DNA of 64,000 bases, from NCBI RefSeq assembly GCF_003434305.1, contig NZ_QKKX01000035.1, positions 62,001 to 126,000 on the forward strand. Reading direction: 5' to 3'. Made by a program: the position numbers and the translations under genes. Each line of letters begins with the position of its first letter. Within the stretch, counting starts at the first letter, position 1. The notes beneath the pieces were generated by a model. That model had not been told where the DNA came from. It worked only from the letters and a program-made list of their open reading frames with translations, and did not search any database. Of the stretch, positions 49,409-58,420 are shown piece by piece. This DNA comes from Micromonospora sp. MW-13 (GTDB taxonomy: Bacteria; Actinomycetota; Actinomycetes; Mycobacteriales; Micromonosporaceae).

Positions 49409-52400
49409 ATGCAGAATCCAGCCGTACCCGCCGCGCCCGACACCGTCCGCGAGCTGCACCGCCGCCTGCCCACGCTGATGTTCCGCGACCAGCGCCGAAT
49501 CCAGCGGCGCCTCGACGGCATCCGGCGGCTGCGCGACCCGCAGCGGCGCGAGGCCGCCCTGGCCGAGATCACCGCCGACGTGGCCCGGGCCGAGCAGCGC
49601 CTCGCCGACCGTCGGGCGGCGGTGCCCGTGATCACCTACCCGGCCGGGCTGCCGGTCAGCGACCGCAGGGACGACCTCGCCGCCGCGATCCGCGACCACC
49701 AGGTGGTGATCGTGGCCGGCGAGACCGGGTCCGGCAAGACCACCCAGCTACCGAAGATCTGCCTGGAGCTGGGGCGCGGGGTGCACGGGCTGATCGGGCA
49801 CACCCAGCCGCGCCGGCTGGCCGCCCGGACGGTGGCCGACCGGATCGCCGAGGAGCTGGGCACCGAGCTGGGCGACGTGGTCGGCTACAAGGTCCGCTTC
49901 ACCGACCAGGTCGGCGACCGCAGCCTGGTCAAGCTGATGACCGACGGCATCCTGCTGGCCGAGTTGCAGACCGACCGGATGCTGCGCCAGTACGACACGT
50001 TGATCATCGACGAGGCGCACGAGCGCTCCCTCAACATCGACTTCATCCTGGGGTACCTGCGGCAGCTCCTCCCCCGCCGGCCCGACCTCAAGGTGATCAT
50101 CACCTCGGCGACCATCGAGACCGGGCGGTTCGCCCGGCACTTCGCCGCCCCGCCCGCCGAGGGGGAGACGGAGGGCAGGCCGGCGCCGGTGGTCGAGGTG
50201 TCCGGGCGCACGTACCCGGTCGAGGTGCGGTACCGGCCGCTGGTCGAGGTCGCCGAGGCCGAGGCCGACGAGGCCGACGAGGCCGACGAGGCCGACGAGG
50301 CCGACGAGGCCGACGACGAGGAGAACGTCCGCGACCAGGTCCAGGCGATCGGCGACGCGGTGGAGGAGCTGGCCGCCGAGGGGCCGGGCGACATCCTGGT
50401 CTTCCTCTCCGGCGAGCGGGAGATCCGGGACACCGCCGATGCGCTGGGCCGGCTGGTGGAGAGGAAGCGGTCGCTGCTCGGCACCGAGATCCTGCCGCTG
50501 TACGCCCGGCTGTCCGCCGCCGAGCAGCACCGGGTGTTCGCCCCGCACGCCGGGCGGCGGGTGGTGCTGGCCACCAACGTCGCGGAGACCTCGCTGACCG
50601 TGCCCGGCATCAAGTACGTGGTGGACCCGGGCACCGCCCGGATCTCCCGCTACTCCAGCCGGCTGAAGGTGCAGCGGCTGCCGATCGAGCCGGTGTCCCA
50701 GGCGTCGGCCAACCAGCGCAAGGGCCGCTGCGGGCGCACCTCGGACGGCATCTGCATCCGCCTCTACGACGAGCCGGACTTCCTGTCCCGCCCGGAGTTC
50801 ACCGACCCGGAGATCCTGCGCACCAACCTGGCCTCGGTCATCCTCCAGATGACCTCGATCGGGCTGGGCGACGTCGCGGCGTTCCCGTTCATCGACCCGC
50901 CGGACCGGCGCAACGTCACCGACGGCGTGAACCTGCTGCACGAGCTGGGCGCGCTGGACCCGGCCGAGACCGACCCGGACAAGCGGCTCACCCCGCTGGG
51001 CCGGCGGCTGGCCCAGCTCCCGGTCGACCCCCGGCTGGCCCGGATGGTCCTCGAGGGCGAGCGCAACGGCTGCGCCACCGAGGTGATGGTGATCGCCGCC
51101 GCGCTGTCCATCCAGGACCCGCGCGAGCGCCCGGCGGAGCGGCAGGCCCAGGCCGACCAGGCGCACGCCCGGTTCGCCGACCGGGAATCCGACTTCGTCG
51201 CGCTGCTGAACCTGTGGCGGTACCTGCGGGAGCAGCAGCGGGAGCTGTCCTCCAGCGCGTTCCGCCGGATGTGCAGGGCGGAGTACCTCAACTACCTGCG
51301 GGTACGCGAGTGGCAGGACATCGTCAGCCAGCTCCGCCAGGTGCTGCGTACCCCCGACCAGGGCGGCGCCGGGCGCGGCGGGCGCGGCGCGAAGGAGGCC
51401 GGGACGGACGGCGGTCGGCGCGGCCCGGCCGCGGACCTGCCGGAGGAGATCGACACCCCGAAGGTGCACCAGTCGCTGCTGCCCGGACTGCTGTCCCACG
51501 TCGGGCTCAAGGACCCGCAGAAACACGAGTACCTGGGGGCGCGGGGGGCGAAGTTCGCGCTGTTCCCCGGCTCGGCGCTGTTCAGGAAGCCGCCGCGCTG
51601 GGTGATGGCCGCCGAGCTGGTGGAGACCTCCCGGCTGTGGGGGCGGGTGGCCGGCCGGGTCGAGCCGGAGTGGGTCGAGCCGCTGGCCCAGCACCTGGTC
51701 AAGCGCAGCTACAGCGAGCCGCACTGGGAGAAGAAGCAGGCGGCGGTGCTGGCGTACGAGAAGGTCACCCTGTACGGCGTGCCGCTGGTCACCGCCCGGA
51801 AGGTGAACTTCGGCCGGATCGACCCGGCGCTGTCCCGGGAGCTGTTCATCCGGCACGCCCTGGTCGAGGGCGACTGGCAGACCCACCACCAGTTCTGGCA
51901 GGACAACCAGCGGCTGCTGACCGAGATCGCGGAGCTGGAGAACCGGGCCCGCCGGCGGGACATCCTGGTCGACGACGAGACGATCTTCCAGTTCTACGAC
52001 GAGCGGATCCCGGCCGACGTGGTGTCGGGGCGGCACTTCGACGCCTGGTGGAAGCAGGCCCGCCGGGAGCGGCCGGACCTGCTCACCTTCACCCGGGAGC
52101 TGCTGGTCAACGCCGGCCGGGGCGGGGTGGACGAGGCCGACTACCCGGACGAGTGGCGGGCCGAGGGGGTCGCCCTCCCGCTGACGTACACCTTCGACCC
52201 GGGCACCTCGACCGACGGGGTGACCGTGGACATCCCACTGCCGCTGCTCAACCAGGTGCCGGCGGAGAGCTTCGACTGGCAGGTCCCCGGGCTGCGCGAG
52301 GAGCTGGTGATCGCGCTGATCCGATCACTGCCCAAGGCGGTCCGGCGCAACTTCGTCCCGGTCCCCGACTACGCCCGGGCCGCGCTCGCCGCGATCACCC

Positions 52401-53503
52401 CGGGCGAGGAGCCGCTGCTGGACGCGCTGACCCGGCAGCTACGCCGGATGACCGGGGTGACCGTGCCCCGGGACGCCTGGGAGCCGGCGAAGCTCCCCCC
52501 GCACCTGCGGGTCAGCTTCCGGGTGCTCGACGAGGAGAACAAGCCCGTCGCCGAGGGCAAGGACCTGCCGGCCCTGCAACGCCAGCTCCGCCAGGAGGTC
52601 CGCCAGGTGGTGGCCGCCGCCGCGCCGGACGTGGCCCGCGCCGGGCTGACGGAGTGGAGCATCGGCGCCCTGCCGCGCACCATCGAGCAGGTCCGCGCGG
52701 GGTACGCGGTGACCGGGTACCCGGCGCTGGTCGACGAGGGGCCGACGGTCGGGGTGAAGGTCTTCGACTCCGAGGCCGAGCAGGCCGCCGCGCACTGGGC
52801 TGGCACCCGGCGGCTGCTGCGGCTGACCGTGCCGTCCCCGGCGAAGTTCCTCCAGGGACGGCTGTCCAACGAGGCGAAGCTGGCGCTGAGCCGCAACCCG
52901 CACGGCGGCGTGCAGCAACTCATCGAGGACGCGGCCGGGGCGGCGATCGACAAGCTGATCGCCGACGCGGGCGGCCCGGCGTGGGACGCCGAGGGCTTCG
53001 CCGCGCTGCGCGAGCGGGTCCGCGCCGACCTGGTGGACACCGTGGTCGAGGTGATGGGTCGGGTCCGGCAGGTCCTCGCCGCCGGGTACGCCGTCGAGCA
53101 GCGGCTCGGCAAGACCCAGAACCTGGCCGTGGTGGCCGCCCTGGCCGACATCCGGGCCCAGCTCTCCGGCCTGGTGCACGCCGGCTTCATCACCGAGGCC
53201 GGGTACCCTCGCCTGCCCGACCTGCTGCGCTACCTGACCGCGATCGAGCGGCGGCTGGACCGGCTGCCGGGCAACCCGCAGCGGGACCGCCAGCAGCAGG
53301 ACCGGATCGCGGTGGTGCAGAAGGAGTACGCCGACCTGCTCGCCGCGCTGCCGCCGAGCCGGCGGGGGTCGGCGGCGGTGCGGCAGATCCGCTGGATGAT
53401 CGAGGAGCTGCGGGTGAACGTGTTCGCCCAGGCGCTGGGCACCCCGTATCCGGTCTCCGAGCAGCGAATCTACCGGGCGATGGACGACGCCGAGGGCCGC
53501 TGA
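49409..53503 (+). CDS. hrpA: ATP-dependent RNA helicase HrpA
   Basis: This 1364-residue DEAH helicase has VIVAGETGSGKTTQLPK (Walker A), TQPRRLAARTVADRI, IIDEAHERSLNIDF (DEAH), TSATIET (motif III), LATNVAETSLTVPGI and QRKGRCGRTSDGICIRLY (motif VI). HA2 and DUF3418-type C-terminal parts follow. The size is normal for HrpA (about 1300). An acidic (EAD)n insert sits near residues 284-305. It acts in mRNA processing and on stalled RNPs in other bacteria. HrpB is at 15727. Confidence 0.93.
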   Translation: MQNPAVPAAPDTVRELHRRLPTLMFRDQRRIQRRLDGIRRLRDPQRREAALAEITADVARAEQRLADRRAAVPVITYPAGLPVSDRRDDLAAAIRDHQVVIVAGETGSGKTTQLPKICLELGRGVHGLIGHTQPRRLAARTVADRIAEELGTELGDVVGYKVRFTDQVGDRSLVKLMTDGILLAELQTDRMLRQYDTLIIDEAHERSLNIDFILGYLRQLLPRRPDLKVIITSATIETGRFARHFAAPPAEGETEGRPAPVVEVSGRTYPVEVRYRPLVEVAEAEADEADEADEADEADEADDEENVRDQVQAIGDAVEELAAEGPGDILVFLSGEREIRDTADALGRLVERKRSLLGTEILPLYARLSAAEQHRVFAPHAGRRVVLATNVAETSLTVPGIKYVVDPGTARISRYSSRLKVQRLPIEPVSQASANQRKGRCGRTSDGICIRLYDEPDFLSRPEFTDPEILRTNLASVILQMTSIGLGDVAAFPFIDPPDRRNVTDGVNLLHELGALDPAETDPDKRLTPLGRRLAQLPVDPRLARMVLEGERNGCATEVMVIAAALSIQDPRERPAERQAQADQAHARFADRESDFVALLNLWRYLREQQRELSSSAFRRMCRAEYLNYLRVREWQDIVSQLRQVLRTPDQGGAGRGGRGAKEAGTDGGRRGPAADLPEEIDTPKVHQSLLPGLLSHVGLKDPQKHEYLGARGAKFALFPGSALFRKPPRWVMAAELVETSRLWGRVAGRVEPEWVEPLAQHLVKRSYSEPHWEKKQAAVLAYEKVTLYGVPLVTARKVNFGRIDPALSRELFIRHALVEGDWQTHHQFWQDNQRLLTEIAELENRARRRDILVDDETIFQFYDERIPADVVSGRHFDAWWKQARRERPDLLTFTRELLVNAGRGGVDEADYPDEWRAEGVALPLTYTFDPGTSTDGVTVDIPLPLLNQVPAESFDWQVPGLREELVIALIRSLPKAVRRNFVPVPDYARAALAAITPGEEPLLDALTRQLRRMTGVTVPRDAWEPAKLPPHLRVSFRVLDEENKPVAEGKDLPALQRQLRQEVRQVVAAAAPDVARAGLTEWSIGALPRTIEQVRAGYAVTGYPALVDEGPTVGVKVFDSEAEQAAAHWAGTRRLLRLTVPSPAKFLQGRLSNEAKLALSRNPHGGVQQLIEDAAGAAIDKLIADAGGPAWDAEGFAALRERVRADLVDTVVEVMGRVRQVLAAGYAVEQRLGKTQNLAVVAALADIRAQLSGLVHAGFITEAGYPRLPDLLRYLTAIERRLDRLPGNPQRDRQQQDRIAVVQKEYADLLAALPPSRRGSAAVRQIRWMIEELRVNVFAQALGTPYPVSEQRIYRAMDDAEGR
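50261..50314 (+). repeat. 9-nt microsatellite, six copies, inside hrpA
   Basis: GAGGCCGAC repeats six times exactly from 50261 to 50314, encoding (E-A-D)6 in a segment that already has E-A and D residues on both sides. It lies between the helicase core domains and stays in frame, so the copy number can vary. Confidence 0.9.
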
Positions 53504-53540
53504 GCCGGCGGGACGGCGTGCTGGCGGCGGTGCTGCCGGG

Positions 53541-54581
53541 TCAGTGCACCGGGGCCGGCACCGCCCGGCCGACCGGGAGCCCCCGCACGGAGTTGGTCAG
53601 GCCGCCGGGGCGGGCCTCCGGGTACGCGTGCGCCCACCAGGCCCGGTTCTCCCGGTACCAGTGGAAGACCTCGGACAGCCCCTCGGCGAACGGGACCTGT
53701 GGCTCGAAGCCCAACTCGTCGGAGATCTTGGTGTAGTCGAGCGAGTACCGCTGGTCCTGGACCTTGCGGTCGGCGACGTGCCGCACCCGGTCCCAGCCGG
53801 CCCCGGCGAGCAGCAGGATCTTCTCGGCCAGCGCCTTGTTGGTCAGCTCGACGTCGCCGCCGATGTTGTAGACCTCCCCGGCACGGCCTTTGCCCAGCAC
53901 CAGCGCGATGGCCCGGCAGTGGTCGTCGACGTGCAGCCACTCGCGGACCGCGCCGCCGTCGCCGTGCAGGGTGATGTCCCCGCCGGTGAGCAGGCTGGTG
54001 ACGAAGCGCGGGATGACCTTCTCCACGTGCTGGTAGGGCCCGTAGTTGTTGGCGCACCGGGTGATCGACACGTCGACGTCGAAGGTGCGCCAGTACGACC
54101 GCACGACGTGGTCGCTGGCCGCCTTCGACGCCGCGTACGGCGAGTTGGGCTCCAGCACGCAGCGCTCGGTCCACGCGCCGTCGGTGATCGACCCGTACAC
54201 CTCGTCGGTGGAGACGTGCACCACCCGGCCCACCCCGGCGCGGGCGCACGCGGCCATCAGGCGGTGCGAGCCCATCACGTTCGTCTCGAAGAACGGGGCC
54301 GGGTCGTCGATGGAGCGGTCCACGTGCGACTCGGCGGCGAAGTGCACCACCGCGTCGTGCCCGGGGACCAGGTCGGCGAGCAGCGGCCGGTCGCAGATGT
54401 CGCCCCGGACGAAGGCCAGGCGGGGGTGGCTGGCGGGCAGATTGTTCCGGTCGCTCGCGTAGGTCAGCTTGTCCAGGACCGTCACGTGGCAGTCCTCGAA
54501 GCCGACGTACCGCCCGTTGAGCAGGCTCCGGGCGAAGTGTGACCCGATGAAGCCGGCACCGCCGGTAACCAGGATCCTCAT
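53541..54581 (-). CDS. rfbB: dTDP-glucose 4,6-dehydratase
   Basis: This 346-residue SDR of the RmlB type starts MRILVTGGAGFIGSHFARSLL; ATG 54581 is chosen because GGGAGG lies 7 bp upstream, while the longer reading (to 54695) lacks a site. HFAAESHVDRS, STDEVYGS, PYAASKAASDHVVRSY (Tyr-Lys pair) and NNYGPYQHVEKVIP are RmlB hallmarks. It makes dTDP-4-keto-6-deoxyglucose for rhamnose or deoxysugars. No rmlA, rmlC or rmlD is next to it. Confidence 0.92.
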   Translation of the reverse strand: MRILVTGGAGFIGSHFARSLLNGRYVGFEDCHVTVLDKLTYASDRNNLPASHPRLAFVRGDICDRPLLADLVPGHDAVVHFAAESHVDRSIDDPAPFFETNVMGSHRLMAACARAGVGRVVHVSTDEVYGSITDGAWTERCVLEPNSPYAASKAASDHVVRSYWRTFDVDVSITRCANNYGPYQHVEKVIPRFVTSLLTGGDITLHGDGGAVREWLHVDDHCRAIALVLGKGRAGEVYNIGGDVELTNKALAEKILLLAGAGWDRVRHVADRKVQDQRYSLDYTKISDELGFEPQVPFAEGLSEVFHWYRENRAWWAHAYPEARPGGLTNSVRGLPVGRAVPAPVH

Positions 54582-54783
54582 GTGGTGGCCTCCCTGCCAC
54601 GCGAGCCCGCGCGTTCGACTTCGATTTCGATTTCGACAGGCCGACGGGGCGTCGAGCCGGTGCAAGGCTTCACCATAGGGGACCAACAGGAGCAACGCGG
54701 CTCATACGACGCGCTTAAGGACTATTTAACTCAAGCGCGGCACAAACGGACGGCATGATCGCGGCCGTTCCCCCGACCAGGTC
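54582..54783. other. 202-bp spacer upstream of rfbB
   Basis: This holds the rfbB promoter region. It includes a 7-bp inverted repeat (54710-54716 with 54733-54739) around an AT-rich centre, a candidate regulator site. Nothing else is clear. Confidence 0.4.
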
Positions 54784-55713
54784 TCACCGCGGCTCCACTC
54801 CGGGCGGGAGGTCGTCCAGCTCGGTCGCGGTGTGCACGTAGTCCAGCAGGATGCGGCGCAGCTCGCGTCCGGAGTGGGTGGGCACGACGTCGCGCCGGCG
54901 GGCCACCGCGATGGTCCGGCGCACCCCGGGCGGGGCCAGCCGGGTGACCCGGATGCCGGGGCGGCGGGCCACCACGATGCCGGGCACCAGCGCCACCCCG
55001 AGCCCGGCCTCGACGAAGCTGAGCACGGCGTCCATCTCGCCTCCGTCGACGGACAGGGTGGGCTCGAAGCCGGCCTCCCGGCACGCCTGGAGGGTGGCGT
55101 CGCGCAGGTCGTAGCCCTCGCGGAACATGACCAGCGGCTGGCCGCGCAGGTCGGTTACGCGCAGCTCGCCGGCCGCCGAGGTGCCGGGGACCTCGTCCAG
55201 CGAGGCCACCACCAGGCTCTCCCGCAGGATCTCCTCGGTGCGCAGCCCGGGATCCGCGCCGTGGGCGGGCATGATGATCAACGCCAGGTCCAGGTCGCCG
55301 CGGAGCAGGCCGCGGACCAGGTCCTGTGAGCCACTCTCCTCCACCCGCAGGTCGACGCCGGGGTGGGCGTCGCGGAACCGGCGCAGCACCGGCGGGGCGA
55401 GCGAGGTGGCCAGGCTCGGGGTGGCGCCGAGGCGGACCCGTCCGCGCCGCAGCCCGACCAGTTCCTGGACCTCGCGGGTGGCGGTCTCGACGTCGGCGAG
55501 GATGCGTTTGGCCAGCGGGAGCAGCACCTCGCCGGCGGCGGTGAGGGTGATGTTGCCCCGCACCCGCTCGAACAGCGGCGCCCCGAGGTCGGTCTCCAGG
55601 GCGTGAATTTGCTTACTCAACGAGGGCTGGGTGATGCCGACGACGTCGGCGGCCTGGGTGAAATGTCGCACTTCTGCGACCGCGACGAAGTAGCGGAGCT
55701 GATGGAGCTGCAT
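54784..55713 (-). CDS. LysR family transcriptional regulator
   Basis: This 309-residue protein starts MQLHQLRYFVAVAEVRHFTQAADVVGITQPSLSKQIHALE, the LysR helix-turn-helix, then the effector domain (LRVEESGSQDLVRGLLRGDLDLALI). It is divergent from sdhC and its ATG abuts the LysR-type box at 55718-55732. It probably regulates itself and the succinate dehydrogenase genes. Ligand is unknown. Confidence 0.92.
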   Translation of the reverse strand: MQLHQLRYFVAVAEVRHFTQAADVVGITQPSLSKQIHALETDLGAPLFERVRGNITLTAAGEVLLPLAKRILADVETATREVQELVGLRRGRVRLGATPSLATSLAPPVLRRFRDAHPGVDLRVEESGSQDLVRGLLRGDLDLALIIMPAHGADPGLRTEEILRESLVVASLDEVPGTSAAGELRVTDLRGQPLVMFREGYDLRDATLQACREAGFEPTLSVDGGEMDAVLSFVEAGLGVALVPGIVVARRPGIRVTRLAPPGVRRTIAVARRRDVVPTHSGRELRRILLDYVHTATELDDLPPGVEPR

Positions 55714-55717
55714 CTAC

Positions 55718-55732
55718 ATAGCCTATGGCTAT
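55718..55732. promoter_or_regulatory. LysR-type operator between LysR gene and sdhC
   Basis: ATAGCC-TAT-GGCTAT is a perfect 6-bp inverted repeat with a 3-bp spacer, i.e. an ATAG-N7-CTAT LysR box. It lies 5 bp from the LysR start and 22 bp upstream of the sdhC -35. Confidence 0.75.
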
Positions 55733-55753
55733 CAAGACTGCGAGGTTGATGCA

Positions 55754-55783
55754 TTGGACGACTAATCCAAGTACTCCTAGCGT
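55754..55783 (+). promoter_or_regulatory. Putative sdhCAB promoter
   Basis: TTGGAC (55754-55759) and TAGCGT (55778-55783) are 18 bp apart, giving a start near 55790, right at the GTG 55791. The mRNA would be leaderless. The LysR box is just upstream, as for an activator. Confidence 0.5.
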
Positions 55784-55790
55784 CGGTCGG

Positions 55791-56480
55791 GTGGTACTCA
55801 CGAAAACTCGGTCGCCCATCCGCTCCAACGTCGGCCTGAAGGCCGTCATGGCGGTGACGGGCATCCTCCTTGTGCTGTTCCTGATCGCCCACATGCTCGG
55901 CAACCTGAAGATCTTCACCGGCGAGACCGCGTTCGACCACTACGCGCACTGGCTGCGCGACATCGGCACGCCGCTGCTCCCGTCGACCTGGTTCCTGTGG
56001 CTGCAACGCACGGTGCTGCTGGCGGCCGTGCTGGGCCACATCGCCGCCGCCACCGTGCTCGCGATGCGCGCCCGGGCCGCCCGCCCGGTGCGGTACGCCC
56101 ACCGCAAGGCCGTCCGGGGCAGCTACGCGGCCCGCACCATGCGCTGGGGCGGGGTGATCATCCTGCTCTTCGTGATCTACCACATCCTGGACCTGACCAC
56201 CGGTCACCTGAACCCCCAGGGCGCTCCCGGCAACCCGTACGGCAACGTGGTCGCCGACTTCGCCCCGCAGCGCTGGTACGTCACGCTCTTCTACACCCTG
56301 GCGATCGTGGCGCTCGGCTTCCACCTGCGCCACGGCGCGTTCAGCGCGTTCCGCAGCCTCGGCCAGCAGAGCCCGAGGGGCGAGCGCCGGGCGCGCGCCG
56401 CCGCGCTGGTCCTCGCCGTCGCGCTCTGTGTCGGCTATCTGGTGGTCCCCTTCGCCGTACTCACCGGATTGGTGGCCTGA
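55791..56480 (+). CDS. sdhC: Succinate dehydrogenase cytochrome b subunit (b558 type)
   Basis: This 229-residue membrane subunit has five helices and SNVGLKAVMAVTGILLVLFLIAHMLGNLKIF, YHILDLTTGHLNP and LHLRHGAFSAF-like motifs with heme-ligating His. GTG 55791 is chosen because it coincides with the expected transcription start, leaves room for the divergent LysR gene and gives the family length; the ATG at 55725 overlaps the LysR operator. It anchors SdhAB and passes electrons to quinone. Confidence 0.88.
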   Translation: MVLTKTRSPIRSNVGLKAVMAVTGILLVLFLIAHMLGNLKIFTGETAFDHYAHWLRDIGTPLLPSTWFLWLQRTVLLAAVLGHIAAATVLAMRARAARPVRYAHRKAVRGSYAARTMRWGGVIILLFVIYHILDLTTGHLNPQGAPGNPYGNVVADFAPQRWYVTLFYTLAIVALGFHLRHGAFSAFRSLGQQSPRGERRARAAALVLAVALCVGYLVVPFAVLTGLVA

Positions 56481-56482
56481 CC

Positions 56483-58420
56483 ATGGATCTGTTCACCGAG
56501 GGCGACCCGATCGCCGACACGAAGGCCCCCGAGGGCCCGGTCGAGACCCGCTGGGACCGCCGCCGCTTCGAGGCCAAGCTGGTCAACCCGGCCAACCGCC
56601 GCAAGCTGACGGTGATCGTGGTGGGCACCGGCCTGGCCGGCGGCTCTGCCGCGGCCACGCTGGCCGAGCAGGGCTACCGGGTCAGGTCGTACTGCTACCA
56701 GGACAGCCCGCGCCGGGCCCACTCGATCGCCGCGCAGGGCGGCATCAACGCCGCCAAGAACTACCGCAACGACGGCGACTCGGTACACCGGCTGTTCTAC
56801 GACACCGTCAAGGGCGGCGACTTCCGCTCCCGGGAGTCGAACGTGCACCGGCTGGCCGAGGTGTCGGTCAACATCATCGACCAGTGCGTCGCCCAGGGGG
56901 TGCCGTTCGCCCGCGAGTACGGCGGCCTGCTGGACACCCGCTCGTTCGGCGGCGCGCAGGTGCAGCGCACCTTCTACGCCCGGGGCCAGACGGGCCAGCA
57001 ACTGCTGCTCGGGGCGTACCAGGCCCTGGAGCGGCAGATCGGCCTGGGCAACGTGGAGATGAACGCCCGGCACGAGATGCTGGAGCTGGTCGTCGTCGAC
57101 GGCCGGGCCCGGGGCATCGTGGTCCGGGACATGGTCACCGGCGAGATCAGCACCGAGCTGGCCGACGCGGTGGTGCTCGCCTCCGGCGGGTACGGCAACG
57201 TCTTCTACCTCTCCACCAACGCCAAGGGCTGCAACGTCACCGCGACCTGGCGGGCGCACCGCAAGGGCGCGTACTTCGCCAACCCCTGCTACACCCAGAT
57301 CCACCCGACCTGCATCCCGGTCTCCGGCGACCACCAGTCGAAGCTGACCCTGATGAGCGAGTCGCTGCGCAACGACGGCCGGGTGTGGGTGCCGAAGGCC
57401 GAGGGCGACGACCGCGCGCCCCGGGACATCCCCGAGGGCGAGCGGGACTACTACCTGGAGCGGATCTACCCCTCCTTCGGCAACCTGGTCCCCCGGGACA
57501 TCGCCTCCCGGGCCGCCAAGAACGTCTGCGACTCCGGTCGGGGCGTCGGGCCGACCAAGCTTGGCGTCTACCTCGACTTCGCCGACGCCATCGACCGGCT
57601 CGGCCGCAAGGCCATCGAGGCCAAGTACGGCAACCTGTTCGAGATGTACGAGCGGATCACCGGCGAGGACCCGTACCAGGTCCCGATGCGGATCTATCCC
57701 GCCGTGCACTACACGATGGGCGGCCTCTGGGTCGACTACGACCTCCAGTCGACCATCCCCGGCCTGTTCGTGATCGGCGAGGCGAACTTCTCCGACCACG
57801 GCGCGAACCGGCTCGGCGCCTCCGCGCTGATGCAGGGCCTCGCGGACGGCTACTTCGTGCTGCCCAGCACCATCGCCCACTACCTGGCGTCCGGGCCGCT
57901 GGAGAAGGTCGACGCCAGCCACCCGGCGGCCGTCGAGGCCCGCGCCGACGTCGAGGACCGCATCCGGCGGCTGCTGGCGGTGAACGGCGATCGGACGGTC
58001 GACTCGTTCCACCGCGAGCTGGGCCAGATCATGTGGGAGCACTGCGGGATGGAGCGCAGCGAGGCCGGTCTGCGCAAGGCGATCGACGAGATCCGGGCGC
58101 TGCGCGAGGAGTTCTGGAAGCGGGTCCGGGTCCCGGGCGACGGCGAGGGGCTCAACCAGTCGCTGGAGAAGGCCGGCCGGGTGGCCGACTTCTTCGAGCT
58201 GGCCGAGCTGATGTGCGTCGACGCCCTGCACCGCGAGGAGTCCTGCGGCGGCCACTTCCGCGCCGAGCACCAGACCCCGGACGGCGAGGCGCAGCGCGAC
58301 GACGACCGGTTCGCCTACGTGGCGGCCTGGGAGTACACCGGCACCGGTGAGCCGGTCGTGCTGCACAAGGAAGACCTGAAGTTCGAATACGTGCACCCGA
58401 CGCAGCGGAGCTACAAGTGA
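56483..58420 (+). CDS. sdhA: Succinate dehydrogenase flavoprotein subunit
   Basis: This 645-residue subunit has VIVVGTGLAGGSAAATLAEQGY (FAD site), HSIAAQGGINAAKNY (covalent FAD His region), TQIHPTCIP, HYTMGGLWVDYD and EANFSDHGANRLGASALMQG. It oxidises succinate to fumarate in the TCA cycle. It starts 2 bp after the sdhC stop and overlaps sdhB by GTGA. Confidence 0.95.
   Translation: MDLFTEGDPIADTKAPEGPVETRWDRRRFEAKLVNPANRRKLTVIVVGTGLAGGSAAATLAEQGYRVRSYCYQDSPRRAHSIAAQGGINAAKNYRNDGDSVHRLFYDTVKGGDFRSRESNVHRLAEVSVNIIDQCVAQGVPFAREYGGLLDTRSFGGAQVQRTFYARGQTGQQLLLGAYQALERQIGLGNVEMNARHEMLELVVVDGRARGIVVRDMVTGEISTELADAVVLASGGYGNVFYLSTNAKGCNVTATWRAHRKGAYFANPCYTQIHPTCIPVSGDHQSKLTLMSESLRNDGRVWVPKAEGDDRAPRDIPEGERDYYLERIYPSFGNLVPRDIASRAAKNVCDSGRGVGPTKLGVYLDFADAIDRLGRKAIEAKYGNLFEMYERITGEDPYQVPMRIYPAVHYTMGGLWVDYDLQSTIPGLFVIGEANFSDHGANRLGASALMQGLADGYFVLPSTIAHYLASGPLEKVDASHPAAVEARADVEDRIRRLLAVNGDRTVDSFHRELGQIMWEHCGMERSEAGLRKAIDEIRALREEFWKRVRVPGDGEGLNQSLEKAGRVADFFELAELMCVDALHREESCGGHFRAEHQTPDGEAQRDDDRFAYVAAWEYTGTGEPVVLHKEDLKFEYVHPTQRSYK

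Noticed and set aside
50261..50314. CRISPR-like repeat
   Set aside because: The repeat is contiguous 9-mers without spacers, inside a helicase gene.
49748..52036. A 762-codon reverse-strand frame opposite hrpA
   Set aside because: Composition is Gln/Arg/Leu/Pro-rich with no domain; it is the mirror of a conserved helicase.
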